Position numbers and translations under genes: made by a program. Under the pieces are notes generated by a model, which saw only the letters and a program-made list of their open reading frames with translations, did not search any database and was not told the origin of the DNA. Below, piece by piece: positions 24,541 through 33,652 of a DNA stretch of 64,000 nt. Each line of letters begins with the position of its first letter. Position 1 is the stretch's first letter. Origin of the DNA: a bacterium (GTDB lineage: Bacteria > Cyanobacteriota > Vampirovibrionia > Vampirovibrionales > Vampirovibrionaceae); NCBI GenBank assembly GCA_030429585.1, contig JAUIEU010000001.1, forward strand, positions 1,421,994 to 1,485,993. Direction: 5' to 3'.

Positions 24541-25508
24541 AGCTTTTCCATCAGTTTGGGCACAATGTCAAAGGCATCGCCTACCAGGCCAAAATCGGCG
24601 GTTTTAAAAATCGGCGCTTCTGCATCTCGGTTAATGGCCACAATGGTATCGCTGGTGCGCATACCCACCAAATGCTGAATGGCACCACTAATACCCAGCG
24701 CCACATACAGTTTTGGGCTAACGGTTTTACCCGTTTGGCCAACCTGTTCGCTATGGGGGCGCCATCCGGCATCCACCACAGCACGGCTAGCACCCACAGC
24801 CCCGTGCAAGGCCCCAGCTAACTCTTCTACCAGGTTAAAGTTTTCTGGGGCTTGTAGCCCGCGGCCACCGCTAACCACCACGTCTGCTTCTTCCAGGCTA
24901 ATGCCTTCCACCTTGGTGGCTTCTACACTGGTTAGGCTAGTGGCAGAGGGGGTTAAGGTTACAGCAATGGCTTCTACAGCAGGGGTTGCCGCTGCCACAC
25001 CATCCGCAATATCAAAAGCCTTTGGGCGAATAGTGGCCAGTTGAACGCCATCGGTGGCAATGGCCTGGGTTAATAGCATGGATTCTGCCAAGCAGGCCTT
25101 GGTGATGGTTAATTTTCCGCCATCTACCGTTATATCGCTGGCGTTAGAAACCAGGCCTACGTTTAATTTAGCCGCCACACGAGGGGCGTAATCGCTGGCA
25201 GTCGGGCCGCCATAAAACAGCACCGCCGCAGGGCTTTTCGCCTGGATAGCTTGGGCCACCGCATCCGCATAAGTTTGAGGAGCATATTGGCCTAAGGCGG
25301 CATCGGTAACGGTGGCCACGGCACCCACGCCTTGCTGGCCTAGGGCATCGGCCGCACTGGTGGCGTCAGCATCGTTGCTGGCCAATACCAAGGCTTGCAC
25401 GGAAGCCCCCAGGGCGCTTGCCACGGTTTGGGCAGGGGCAACCAATTCTAAATAGGCTTTAGTACAGCGGCCTGCAGCGGCTTCTATTACAATCCACACG
25501 TTACTCAT
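24531..25508 (-). CDS. etfA: Electron transfer flavoprotein alpha subunit
   Basis: EtfA pairs with EtfB to carry electrons from acyl-CoA and other dehydrogenases to the quinone pool. The N-terminal half is the adenine-nucleotide-hydrolase-like domain. The C-terminal half is the FAD-binding domain with the signatures VVSGGRGLQAPENF, GASRAVVDAGWRP, QTGKTVSPKLYVALGISGA and AINRDAEAPIFKTADFGLVGD. 325 residues, full length. It follows etfB by 44 bases on the same strand. No dehydrogenase partner or ETF-quinone oxidoreductase is in view. Confidence 0.96.
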   Translation of the reverse strand: MSNVWIVIEAAAGRCTKAYLELVAPAQTVASALGASVQALVLASNDADATSAADALGQQGVGAVATVTDAALGQYAPQTYADAVAQAIQAKSPAAVLFYGGPTASDYAPRVAAKLNVGLVSNASDITVDGGKLTITKACLAESMLLTQAIATDGVQLATIRPKAFDIADGVAAATPAVEAIAVTLTPSATSLTSVEATKVEGISLEEADVVVSGGRGLQAPENFNLVEELAGALHGAVGASRAVVDAGWRPHSEQVGQTGKTVSPKLYVALGISGAIQHLVGMRTSDTIVAINRDAEAPIFKTADFGLVGDAFDIVPKLMEKLKN

Positions 25509-25552
25509 GGGGTATTTCTCCTAAAAAATAGTTGTTGTTGGGTCAGCCGCAG

Positions 25553-26338
25553 CTACACCAGTTTTTGGGCCTTTAAAAAGGCAACCAGCTCATCGACAGC
25601 CGCATCGGTGGTGCCATTGCTGGCTTCAATTACTTTGCCATCGCCTTTTTCTGGGCGCTGGGCCAATTGTTTGGTGGTAATACCAGCAGTTACCGTGGCG
25701 CCAATATCAGCCAAGGTTTTAATGGGTAGTTGGGTTTTGTTGGCCTTCATTACCCCTTTAATGTTACTGCTGCGAAGCTCATAATCGCACTTCATCATGG
25801 CCAGTACCGCATTACCGGTAATGGCATGGGTTTCTACACCCAACTCGCTTACCCGCTTGGCAGATAAGGTCTCGCCGTTCAAGGTGACTTCTTTGCACTG
25901 CGTCAGGCTGGCCCAGCCCAGTTTTTCAGCCATCATGGCCGGTACCATGCCGCCGCTTACATCCAGGGCGCTGGTGCCGCACACCACCACGCTGGCCTCT
26001 GGCACTAGTGCCGTTACGGCACTAGCCAATACACCCGCCGTGGCCAAGCCGTCTCCGGCTGGCACGTCGTTACCATCCACAATAAAGCCCGCATCCGCAC
26101 CGGCGGCAATGGCTTTTTTCAGCACATTTTTAGCACTCTCGTGGCCCACCGTTAGCAGGGTAACAGTACTGCCTTCGCCAGCGGCTTCTTTCAACCGCAG
26201 GGCGGTTTCCAGGGCATACTCATCAAACGGGTTCATCATCATATCTACCCCGTGGGTAGGCATGGCGGTTAAGGTTTCTGGGCGAAGTTTTGTGTTATCG
26301 GGTACCTGCTTTAGGCACACCACAATCTGTTTAGCCAT
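25553..26338 (-). CDS. etfB: Electron transfer flavoprotein beta subunit
   Basis: 261 residues, full length. The N-terminus MAKQIVVCLKQVPD, the NPFDEYALETALRLKE block and the recognition-loop region near residues 180-200 are typical. The beta subunit binds AMP and docks onto dehydrogenases. It is first in the etfB-etfA unit. It is non-bifurcating or bifurcating depending on partners, which cannot be told here. Confidence 0.95.
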   Translation of the reverse strand: MAKQIVVCLKQVPDNTKLRPETLTAMPTHGVDMMMNPFDEYALETALRLKEAAGEGSTVTLLTVGHESAKNVLKKAIAAGADAGFIVDGNDVPAGDGLATAGVLASAVTALVPEASVVVCGTSALDVSGGMVPAMMAEKLGWASLTQCKEVTLNGETLSAKRVSELGVETHAITGNAVLAMMKCDYELRSSNIKGVMKANKTQLPIKTLADIGATVTAGITTKQLAQRPEKGDGKVIEASNGTTDAAVDELVAFLKAQKLV

Positions 26339-26543
26339 AAGGTGGGGTCACTCAGCGTCATCTAACAAAAAAGGGAATACAAAGGGTTTACATGGCATTA
26401 TAGGCACTAAAAACCACCGCACAATGAAGCTGCAATCTATCGTTATCTACCCCTAGCCTACAGGGCTATTACGACCCTGGCCATTTATGCTACGGTAAGC
26501 AGGTAACCTGTTTTGGATAACCGCTGTGAGAGGGACACCCACC

Positions 26544-26954
26544 ATGAAAACGCTTTGTTTACCTGTAGATGGCTCCGATGCTGCTAAGGCCACCTTGGCA
26601 TGGGCACTAACCACCTTTACCCCCAGCCAGCACCACTGGCAATTTGTCTCCGTTGTGCCTAAAACAGACCCACAGGCCGTGATTGAAACCTACCAGGTGG
26701 AAGAGGCGCTAAACGCGGTAAACGGGGCCAAAGCCACCACAGAAGCCGCGGGCGGCACTGTTACTAAGGCAGAATACATTGAAGCCGGCCCGGCTGAAGG
26801 CATTATCACCTTTGCCACCAATACCCAGCCAGATTTACTGGTGATTGGGTCTCATGGCCGAACGGGCTTGGCCAAAGTGGTAATGGGCAGCGTTAGCCAG
26901 CGCGTGTTTGCAGAAAGCCCTGTACCGGTGGTGTTATACCGCAACGTTAAATAA
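26544..26954 (+). CDS. Universal stress protein, UspA family
   Basis: 136 residues from ATG 26544, preceded by an AGAGGGA Shine-Dalgarno-like sequence. The longer frame from 26526 only adds six unlikely residues. The single Usp domain opens with MKTLCLPVDGSDAAK and ends with the nucleotide-binding loop VIGSHGRTGLAKVVMGSVSQRV, the ATP-binding G-2x-G-9x-G(S/T) subtype. It is likely cytoplasmic and stress-induced. It lies 263 bases upstream of clpB but has its own spacing and probably its own promoter. Confidence 0.92.
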   Translation: MKTLCLPVDGSDAAKATLAWALTTFTPSQHHWQFVSVVPKTDPQAVIETYQVEEALNAVNGAKATTEAAGGTVTKAEYIEAGPAEGIITFATNTQPDLLVIGSHGRTGLAKVVMGSVSQRVFAESPVPVVLYRNVK

Positions 26955-27019
26955 CGAGTGCCTCTTTCCCCTGCAAAAGGCTTAAAACTTCCTTAAAAAT
27001 AACAATAAAACCGGGTTGT

Positions 27020-27217
27020 TTGTCATAATAGACAAGGCAGATTAATTCTGCTGCCGAATATAGTGTCTTCGGGCTTTTCCTATGGGTGGAAGGGCGCCGC
27101 AGATTTAAGGCAAATGCGCACACAGTGTAAAGGACCGTATCCGACTAATACGTGACTGAGCGAGTACGCATTTAACGCAAAAGATGCAAGCCATAACGCC
27201 GATAGGAAAAAGGCCCC
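27020..27217 (+). promoter_or_regulatory. Promoter dyad and foldable leader of clpB that buries the ribosome-binding site
   Basis: TTGTC-ATAATA-GACAA (27020-27035) is a dyad over a -10-like CATAAT. The transcript leader can then close on itself: GGGC (27071-27074) with GCCC (27213-27216), and TTTTCCTAT (27075-27083) with ATAGGAAAA (27202-27210), leaving a two-base bulge. Inside are AAATGCG/CGCATTT (27112-27118 with 27167-27173) and CGTAT/ATACG (27136-27140 with 27148-27152). The only Shine-Dalgarno candidate (AGG, in 27204-27213) lies in the closing stem directly before ATG 27218, so folding should repress translation. This suits a heat-opened leader, but a ligand-sensing role is not excluded. 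No CIRCE element was seen. Confidence 0.5.
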
Positions 27218-29986
27218 ATGATTGACCCAGGCAAATGTACCGACAGCAGCCAAAAGGCGCTAAACAACGCTAACGAAATTTTAAGCCGCTTTCAGCAAAA
27301 CCAAATGCAAAGCGAGCATTTGTTGCTGGCCTTGTTAGAAGACGACAAAGGCGTGGTGTGCAAGCTACTGGCCAGCCTGGATGCTGATATTGAAACCATG
27401 CGCAAAACCATTGAAGCCGGTTTAGCCCAATTGCCACGCGCCAGTGTGCAAGGCCTGCAACAAGGCAACATTTTTATCACCCCCCGCTTTAAGGCCATGT
27501 TTGATGCCGCAGACGCCTTGGCCCAAAAGATGAGTGACGATTTTATCGCCCCAGAGCATTTTATGCTGACCATGGCCACCGGCACAGGCCTAGATGCCCA
27601 AGTATTTGCCAACCAACACCTAACGGAAGTAAAGCTACTAAAGGCCATTAAGGCCCTCCGCGGGGGGCTGCGCATTGATAGCCAAAATGCGGATGATAAT
27701 TTTCAAAGTTTAGAAAAATACGGGCAAGACCTAACGGAAAAAGCCCGGCAGGGTAAGTTAGACCCGGTTATTGGCCGCGGCGAAGAAATTCGGCGCGTTA
27801 TCCAAGTACTTAGCCGCCGCACCAAAAACAACCCGGTGCTCATTGGCGAGCCTGGCGTGGGCAAAACCGCTATTGTGGAAGGCCTTGCCCAACGCATTGT
27901 ACAAGGCGATGTACCGGAAAGTTTAAAAAATCGCCGCCTAGTGGCCTTGGATATGGGGGCCCTGATTAGTGGTGCCAAATTCCGTGGCGAGTTTGAAGAA
28001 CGCCTAAAAGCAGTACTAAAAGAAGTACAGGCTGCCGAAGGCGAGATTATCTTATTTATTGATGAACTGCACACGGTTGTGGGTGCCGGTGCCATAGAAG
28101 GTGCCATGGATGCCAGCAACCTGCTAAAACCAGCGCTTGCCCGCGGCGAGCTACATTGCGTGGGAGCCACCACCCTAACGGAATACCGAAAGTATATTGA
28201 AAAAGATGCCGCCCTAGAGCGCCGGTTCCAGCCTGTAAAGGTGGATGAACCCAGCGTGGAGGCCACCATTAGCATTTTACGCGGCTTAAAAGAGCGCTAC
28301 GAACTGCACCATGGCGTTCGGATTAAAGATAGCGCCATTGTGGCCGCCGCCAAACTCTCTCATCGGTATTTACGAGACCGTTTTTTACCAGACAAGGCCA
28401 TTGATCTTGTTGATGAAGCCGCCAGCCGGGCCCGCATGGAAATGGATAGCATGCCCCAAGAACTGGATTCGGTGTCTCGTAAGTTACTACAGCTTGGCAT
28501 TGAGCAAGAAGCCCTGAAGAAAGAAACCGACACCGCCTCTAAAAACCGTTTGGCAGAAGTGGATACCACGGTAACCGCATTACAACACCAAAAAGACGCC
28601 CTGAAAAAAGCCTGGGAGGCCGAAAAGGGGGCGGTGGATAGCCTGCGGAAACTAAAGGAAGAAATGGACATTATCCGCGTGGCCATTGAACAAGCCGAGC
28701 GAGATACCAACCTGGCCAAGGCCGCCGAACTAAAGTACGGCAAATTACCAGAGCTGGAAAAGGCCCTGGCCGCCGAAGAAGCCAAACTAACCGCCCAACA
28801 AGGCGGCAATACCACCCGCATGCTGCGCGAAGAAATCACCGAAGATGATATTGCCGATATTATCAGCCGGTGGACGGGTATCCCCCTACAGCGCCTAAAA
28901 AGCGAAGAGATAAACCGCCTGCTAAACATGGAAGACTACCTCCACAGCCGAGTAATTGGCCAAGATAAAGCCGTTAAAGCCGTCTGCGAAGCGGTGCGCC
29001 TAAACCGTGCTGGCCTTGGCGATGAGCAACGCCCTGTAGGCTCCTTCATCTTTTTAGGGCCGACTGGTGTGGGTAAAACGGAGCTAGTAAAATCTCTGGC
29101 CGAATTTATGTTCCACGACGAAAGCGCCATTGTTCGTATTGATATGAGCGAATACATGGAAAAGCATGCGGTGGCCCGCCTGGTAGGTGCCCCCCCCGGC
29201 TACATTGGCCACGATGATGGCGGCCAACTAACGGAAGCCGTTCGCCGCAAGCCTTACAGCGTGGTGCTGTTTGATGAAATTGAAAAAGCCCACCCCGATG
29301 TATTTAACCTACTGCTGCAAGTGTTGGATGAAGGCCGCCTAACCGATAGCAAAGGCCGCACCGTGGATTTTAGAAACACAGTGGTGATTATGACCAGCAA
29401 TATTGGTAGTCATCTCATCCTGTCTCATCAAATCCACCATACCGTTAATAGCCTAAACGGGCTCCTGGGCGGTTCTGTTAATCCGTTTTCGCCAAGCGAA
29501 CGCGATGAAAGTACCGGCCTGCCCAAGCACCCAGAGCTATTAGAGAGTTTAGACGACGCCCTTAACAGCCTGCCAGAAGGGGCCCCACCCCCCTTAAACG
29601 ATATGCTAATGAACGAGCTACGCGCCCACTTTAGGCCAGAATTTTTAAACCGCATTGACGACATCATCTTTTTTGAAGCGTTACTGCCCGGCCAGTTAGC
29701 GCCGATTGTGGCAATTCAGCTGGCCCGCCTGCGTGCCCGTTTGGCCGAACGCAACATAACACTAAACCTAACCCCAGAAGCCACCGAGCTGTTGGCCAAC
29801 CTGGGCTACGACCCACTATACGGCGCACGGCCACTAAAACGGGTCATCCGACGGTTGGTGGAAAACCCTTTGGCCAGCAAGCTAATTGCGGGTGAATATA
29901 CCGATGGCGACACCATTGCCGCCGATATAGACCCAAACAAAACCGAAGCCCTGATATTTACTACCAAACAACTCGCCAATAGCTAG
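27218..29986 (+). CDS. clpB: ClpB disaggregase (AAA+)
   Basis: 922 residues. Hexameric cytoplasmic chaperone that pulls proteins out of aggregates with DnaK. An N-domain (1-145) is followed by NBD1 with Walker A GEPGVGKT and Walker [10 protein letters not shown], a coiled-coil middle domain (about 405-530) and NBD2 with Walker [22 protein letters not shown] and the arginine-finger region [10 protein letters not shown]. The middle domain makes it ClpB, not ClpC. About 66 residues (731-797) separate the sensor-1 TSNIGS from [12 protein letters not shown], where other ClpBs have roughly 20-25; the extra part is Ser/Pro/Leu-rich. Confidence 0.94.
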   Translation: MIDPGKCTDSSQKALNNANEILSRFQQNQMQSEHLLLALLEDDKGVVCKLLASLDADIETMRKTIEAGLAQLPRASVQGLQQGNIFITPRFKAMFDAADALAQKMSDDFIAPEHFMLTMATGTGLDAQVFANQHLTEVKLLKAIKALRGGLRIDSQNADDNFQSLEKYGQDLTEKARQGKLDPVIGRGEEIRRVIQVLSRRTKNNPVLIGEPGVGKTAIVEGLAQRIVQGDVPESLKNRRLVALDMGALISGAKFRGEFEERLKAVLKEVQAAEGEIILFIDELHTVVGAGAIEGAMDASNLLKPALARGELHCVGATTLTEYRKYIEKDAALERRFQPVKVDEPSVEATISILRGLKERYELHHGVRIKDSAIVAAAKLSHRYLRDRFLPDKAIDLVDEAASRARMEMDSMPQELDSVSRKLLQLGIEQEALKKETDTASKNRLAEVDTTVTALQHQKDALKKAWEAEKGAVDSLRKLKEEMDIIRVAIEQAERDTNLAKAAELKYGKLPELEKALAAEEAKLTAQQGGNTTRMLREEITEDDIADIISRWTGIPLQRLKSEEINRLLNMEDYLHSRVIGQDKAVKAVCEAVRLNRAGLGDEQRPVGSFIFLGPTGVGKTELVKSLAEFMFHDESAIVRIDMSEYMEKHAVARLVGAPPGYIGHDDGGQLTEAVRRKPYSVVLFDEIEKAHPDVFNLLLQVLDEGRLTDSKGRTVDFRNTVVIMTSNIGSHLILSHQIHHTVNSLNGLLGGSVNPFSPSERDESTGLPKHPELLESLDDALNSLPEGAPPPLNDMLMNELRAHFRPEFLNRIDDIIFFEALLPGQLAPIVAIQLARLRARLAERNITLNLTPEATELLANLGYDPLYGARPLKRVIRRLVENPLASKLIAGEYTDGDTIAADIDPNKTEALIFTTKQLANS

Positions 29987-29996
29987 CCCCTAAATA

Positions 29997-30293
29997 TTAG
30001 AGCGGCTTGCGACCATTAAGGCCATGTATATCTCCATGGCTTCGCATAGTCGTGGAGTCAGGTTCACCATCAGATGTTTCAACCTCTGACTCCTCAGAGA
30101 TTTCCGTTTTCACTGGCTTAGGCGAATCTTGAGCAAGGCCATGTGACGGTGTTTGAGTAGTAGGGATATTTTCACCTTTTTCAGGCTTTACACCAAACTG
30201 GGGAACCTTAAATTGGTTATATTGAGGTGCTACCTGATTAAGCTGGCGAGTTTTAAATGGTATGTTAGGTAACCCAAAAGATCGTACATTCAT
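29997..30293 (-). CDS. Small orphan protein with N-terminal xFGx motif
   Basis: 98 residues with no recognised domain. It is polar and Pro/Gln/Asn-rich with an acidic middle (EESEVETSDGEPDS), so probably disordered. VPQFGVKP at residues 30-37 matches a motif also found near the N-termini of the proteins at 30526, 50044 and 62744; RSFGLPN at 4-10 is a second FG. It is more A+T-rich than neighbours and lies 10 bases after the clpB stop, convergent. It is divergent from the 30526 gene across 232 bases. Confidence 0.5.
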   Translation of the reverse strand: MNVRSFGLPNIPFKTRQLNQVAPQYNQFKVPQFGVKPEKGENIPTTQTPSHGLAQDSPKPVKTEISEESEVETSDGEPDSTTMRSHGDIHGLNGRKPL

Positions 30294-30338
30294 ATTGTAA
30301 TACCCTTCTGTAAATTAGTTAAGTAAGGCTTACTAAAT

Positions 30339-30358
30339 TATTTTCCTTTCGGAAAATA
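30339..30358. promoter_or_regulatory. Hairpin between two divergent orphan genes
   Basis: TATTTTCC and GGAAAATA are perfectly complementary with loop TTTC. It lies 45 bases upstream of the minus-strand gene and could be its operator or leader hairpin. The rest of 30294-30525 is strongly A+T-rich, with several possible -10 boxes but no clear choice. Confidence 0.4.
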
Positions 30359-30525
30359 TTGTGAAACAGCATAACACACACGGTAACGTTCCCCAGCTCT
30401 GTTTATATATTAAATATATAAATTTTAAGTTTTGTTGCGGCAAGGCCCAAAGTGCTAGGGGGATTGCAAAAGCACTACTACAATAATAAGCATAACCAGC
30501 CCTCGCTAACCCTTGGAGGAGACTT

Positions 30526-31350
30526 ATGCGCACCATTCGTGCAGCTGCCCATCCCTCTTTTTTATCTACTGGTGCGCCACGCAACAACACGCCTATACAC
30601 CCAACGGTAACCTTTGCCGCACCCCAACCTACCCACCATCCCCAAGCCCAGTTCGGCTTATCTAAAAACTGGTTAGCTTTACCTATAGTAGCATTAGGGA
30701 TTTGGGCCGGTGCAGAAAATTATTCACCAGGGGTAAAATTACAACTAAACGAGGGTAAATTTAATTCCACACTTCTAAAGATGGATCTGCCTAGATACTT
30801 TGACCCAAGCCGAATAGGGAGGTATTCGGGTAAATACCGCAAGTTAGCTAGGCAATACGTTAAATATAAAGAACAAGGAAAGAACGAAGCCCTTGTCCCC
30901 TTAACGAACGGGCTTGATTTTTCTGATGACGTCCTTGTAAGAGAAACTCTGAAGGTCTGTAACTGTGTAGATACTCTCTCAGCCCAAAAAACTAATTTTT
31001 TTGCTCAACTAAACCCCTTCAAGTTTAAAAAGCCGAAGAAAGCCAGCGACCCTAAGATACCAAATAGGCAAAAAATGCCTTTCTCTGATGATTGTTATAC
31101 AACTACCTTTAATAACCTAGCTCCTGAAACCTTGTTGGAAAGCCCTCTATTCAAACCAAAAGAATATAAAGCTGTTGCCAAAGCCATTGCTGATAATGAC
31201 TTATACGGAACATTCGCTGCTGGGATTACACAAAAGAAGATTGATGATGCTTCAGATAAGGGGAAAATACCTAAAAAAACAGGCGTATTTAAGGTAGAGA
31301 CCGTTATGAAAGTTTTAACAGCAATAAAAGAAACCCCCTGCGACAAATAG
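30526..31350 (+). CDS. Orphan protein with xFGx motif and one hydrophobic segment
   Basis: 274 residues; no family recognised. A polar, Pro/His-rich N-terminus holds PQAQFGLS (39-46), directly before a single hydrophobic stretch (about 50-63, LALPIVALGIWAGA). The remainder is a soluble Lys-rich domain with four Cys (VCNCV, a Cys in FSDDCYT and a final PCDK). A strong GGAGGAG lies just upstream of ATG 30526. Base use is clearly more A+T-rich than in the conserved genes, pointing to fast evolution or transfer. It converges on tRNA-Leu. Confidence 0.65.
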   Translation: MRTIRAAAHPSFLSTGAPRNNTPIHPTVTFAAPQPTHHPQAQFGLSKNWLALPIVALGIWAGAENYSPGVKLQLNEGKFNSTLLKMDLPRYFDPSRIGRYSGKYRKLARQYVKYKEQGKNEALVPLTNGLDFSDDVLVRETLKVCNCVDTLSAQKTNFFAQLNPFKFKKPKKASDPKIPNRQKMPFSDDCYTTTFNNLAPETLLESPLFKPKEYKAVAKAIADNDLYGTFAAGITQKKIDDASDKGKIPKKTGVFKVETVMKVLTAIKETPCDK

Positions 31351-31379
31351 ACTGCCAAACAGCCTTAAGGGGTTAAAAA

Positions 31380-31464
31380 TGGTACCGGTGGTCGGACTTG
31401 AACCGACATGGATTTCTCCGTGCGATTTTGAGTCGCATGCGTCTACCAATTCCGCCACACCGGC
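31380..31464 (-). tRNA. tRNA-Leu (CAA)
   Basis: Minus-strand class II tRNA of 85 nt. Acceptor GCCGGTG pairs with CACCGGT, the anticodon stem TGCGA/TCGCA encloses CTCAAAA giving CAA, a long variable arm follows, and the T loop is TTCAAGT. Unlike the three other tRNAs here, the 3' CCA is encoded. Confidence 0.95.
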
Positions 31465-31528
31465 ACCTGATAAAGATGAATTAGCGGAGTATCAATGTAG
31501 CCAATCAAGGCAAAAATGCAAGCCAGCC

Positions 31529-32038
31529 TTACAACAGCTGATACATAATATAAGCATCCACCAACCCTTGCTGGCGATGCTTAAAGGCCTTAGGCAAGGT
31601 GGCCACCACCTTAAACCCTAACGACTGCCACAACCTAACGGCGGGGGTATTAACACTTACCACCAAGTTAAACTGCATAGCCACAAAACCCTGTGCTTTG
31701 GCAGTTTCCATAGCATGTTGGCCCATGGCTCGGCCTACCCCCAACCCTCGTGCATTAGGGCACACCATAAAGCCAGCATTGGCCACATGGCTGCCATTAC
31801 CCACCCGATTAGGCTTCATAAAATACGTACCCACTACCGTGCCGCTAGTAGCGTCCAAAGCAACAAACACCTGCTGGGGTGGTTGTGCTATCCAATACCC
31901 TTTGGCCTGGGTTTCTGTCGTATCCGCGGGGTAATCATAAGTATCACCCCCCTGCACCACCGCACTAAAAATAGCCCACACCCCTGGCCAATGCTTAGGG
32001 TCATACGGAACAATGGTAATGGTGCTCACAACCGGCAC
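31529..32038 (-). CDS. GNAT-family N-acetyltransferase
   Basis: 169 residues. The acetyl-CoA-binding motif A is clear: FMVCPNARGLGVGRAMGQHAMETA (about residues 90-113), followed by the VSVNTPAVRLWQSLGFKVV motif B. It is similar to phosphinothricin/L-amino-acid acetyltransferases in size and order. The substrate is unknown. It starts 3 bases after the secG stop, so it is translated from the same transcript. Confidence 0.87.
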   Translation of the reverse strand: MPVVSTITIVPYDPKHWPGVWAIFSAVVQGGDTYDYPADTTETQAKGYWIAQPPQQVFVALDATSGTVVGTYFMKPNRVGNGSHVANAGFMVCPNARGLGVGRAMGQHAMETAKAQGFVAMQFNLVVSVNTPAVRLWQSLGFKVVATLPKAFKHRQQGLVDAYIMYQLL

Positions 32039-32041
32039 CCC

Positions 32042-32266
32042 TTAAAACATGTAGTAGCCCAAAATAAAGCTGGTGATAAAAAAGGTAGCTGCCGCATACC
32101 CCGTTACGTTGTTTAACGTAGATTCAGCGCCTTTTTGGCTGCTAAACATTTGGGCGGCCCCACCAATGGCGCCTAAACCATCGCCCTTAGGGCTATGGAG
32201 CATTACCAGGGTAATCATTACCACGGCGCTTACAATTTGGAGGATTTGAAGAATTAAGGTAAACAT
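32042..32266 (-). CDS. secG: Protein translocase subunit SecG
   Basis: 74 residues with two hydrophobic helices (about 3-22 and 55-73) separated by the SecG loop MLHSPKGDGLGAIGGAAQMFSSQKG. It assists SecYEG preprotein translocation at the inner membrane. secD and secF are elsewhere in the window. First gene of a secG-acetyltransferase pair. Confidence 0.93.
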   Translation of the reverse strand: MFTLILQILQIVSAVVMITLVMLHSPKGDGLGAIGGAAQMFSSQKGAESTLNNVTGYAAATFFITSFILGYYMF

Positions 32267-32369
32267 AGGGCCACGTCACTTAAAGTAAGGTTATATAGGG
32301 GGCAATCAGTATGGCCACCATAGCATAAACATGGCGCCCCGCCGGCCAGGCACCAGCCCCCCATGGCGC

Positions 32370-32389
32370 TTGGGTTATAATAAACCCAA
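32370..32389 (+). promoter_or_regulatory. TATAAT inside a 7-bp dyad
   Basis: TTGGGTT-ATAATA-AACCCAA covers a perfect TATAAT (32376-32381), 78 bases before ATG 32459. A repressor bound here would cover the -10 element. The dyad over the clpB promoter has the same ATAATA core but different arms. No -35 box is evident. Confidence 0.45.
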
Positions 32390-32458
32390 CCAAACAGCCA
32401 TCGTTTTATACGATTCCTCACGCATCCCTTGCCCCTTCCCTTTTTTGGAGCCACCCCC

Positions 32459-33157
32459 ATGCAACCTTTCTTCTCCCTTGCCCTGGCCGCCACCATCATG
32501 CTTGGTAGCCTGGTGCTATGCCCCCCCACGGCATTGGCCCAATCGGCCATCCAACGGTTAAACCGCATACGGCAAGAGCAACCCCGCCTATACCTACCCA
32601 CCCGCTTTTTTATTGGCCAAGAGCAACAACTCATTGTAAAAGCCGCCCCCAACAAGCAGGTAAAGCTGTTTATTTCGCCAGATAAAGCCGGCTTTACCAG
32701 CCCGGATGGCGTTCCGTTGGCCGTTGGCGAGCAAGTAGAGGCCCTAGAAGCCGTAACCAACGCCAACGGCGTAGCCGTTATGACCTTTCCGGTGCCGGAT
32801 AGCGCCAGCCTGAATGGCCACCGCCTGTTTGTAGACGGGTATGTATTGCCCGCCACCGATGATGACACCGTGCAGCCCATCCCCCAGCAACTGGTGTGGA
32901 TGGACCCCACCGGTCGGCAAACCCAACAAAACGATATCCCCATGCGCATGGCCAATAGCGGCCAAGGCACCATGGTGCTGCCCGGCATCCCCGGCATTGG
33001 GGGCGATATGCTACGCCGCATTGGCACCATGCAAGATGCCGAACGTGGCGGCGACCGGGTAAAAGGCTTGGTGGATGACGGAGTTCGTTCGGATACGGTG
33101 TACGATAATAACGTCTTCCTTCAGCGGCCCGATGGCACCGGCGGTGTTGGGCTGTAA
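32459..33157 (+). CDS. Exported protein of unknown function
   Basis: 232 residues from ATG 32459, with GGAG eight bases upstream. A signal peptide (hydrophobic about 4-24, cleavage likely after ALA at 25-27) is followed by a beta-rich domain (about 45-130: FFIGQEQQLIVKAAPNKQVKLFIS) that resembles an Ig-like or carboxypeptidase-regulatory sandwich, and a Gly/Met/Arg-rich tail. No catalytic residues are recognisable. The predicted location is the periplasm or cell surface. Four bases separate it from the frameshifted gene downstream. Confidence 0.7.
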   Translation: MQPFFSLALAATIMLGSLVLCPPTALAQSAIQRLNRIRQEQPRLYLPTRFFIGQEQQLIVKAAPNKQVKLFISPDKAGFTSPDGVPLAVGEQVEALEAVTNANGVAVMTFPVPDSASLNGHRLFVDGYVLPATDDDTVQPIPQQLVWMDPTGRQTQQNDIPMRMANSGQGTMVLPGIPGIGGDMLRRIGTMQDAERGGDRVKGLVDDGVRSDTVYDNNVFLQRPDGTGGVGL

Positions 33158-33161
33158 GCAA

Positions 33162-33652
33162 GTGGCCCTAGCACTAGACACCTTGACGCCACAGGCATTA
33201 CTCGCGCTATATGCCAACATTCTTGATGAATTAAAAGAACGACGTATTGTTAGAAGTACCAATGCCCTTTAGGCGATTATTGTGAGTATTTATTTTGCAA
33301 CGCCTTTGGATGGTCGCAGCAAGCCAACTCAACACAGGGTTTTGACGCCATTGACGACAAAGGCATTCGGTACCAAATTAAAGCCCGCCGCCTAACAAAA
33401 CAAAGTAACTCCAGGCAACTTAGCTTTATTCGAAAATTACCCGAAAAACCCTTCGACTACTTAGCGGCCTGCCTTTTTAACGACGATTACAACGTATATA
33501 GGGCCGCCTTAATTCCCCACCACCATATAGAGCCCCATGCTCGTTATGTGCCTTCTGTCAACGGCTGGCAGTTTAAACTAACCGACAACATCTGGGAATT
33601 GCCGGGTGTGGTGGATATTACGGAACGATTAGTGATCCAAGCGAACCGTTAA
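33162..33652 (+). pseudogene. Frameshifted gene for a small nuclease-like protein
   Basis: Two frames together read as one protein. GTG 33162 begins VALALDTLTPQALLALYANILDELKERRIVRSTN, then a stop (33270-33272). One base short, the next frame continues PLGDYCEYLFCNAFGW, GFDAIDDKGIRYQIKARR and ends DITERLVIQANR at 33652. The pattern D-x(n)-QIK is the shape of a PD-(D/E)xK nuclease core, and I recall intact homologues with the order LTPEALL, RSTNNP-GDY, RYQIK and FDYL, but cannot name the family securely. The shift lies around 33264-33266. It could be a true mutation or a sequencing error. Its last 24 bases overlap the end of the convergent ArgZ-like gene. Confidence 0.7.

Noticed and set aside
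25797..26456. 219-residue plus-strand frame opposite etfB
   Set aside because: Shadow of etfB: Ala/Ser/Thr-rich, no start signal, and etfB is unambiguous.
31379..31621. An 80-residue plus-strand frame starting MVPVVGLEPTW
   Set aside because: It reads antisense through tRNA-Leu; proteins beginning like this are a common artefact of tRNA genes. Real features there are the tRNA and the acetyltransferase on the minus strand.
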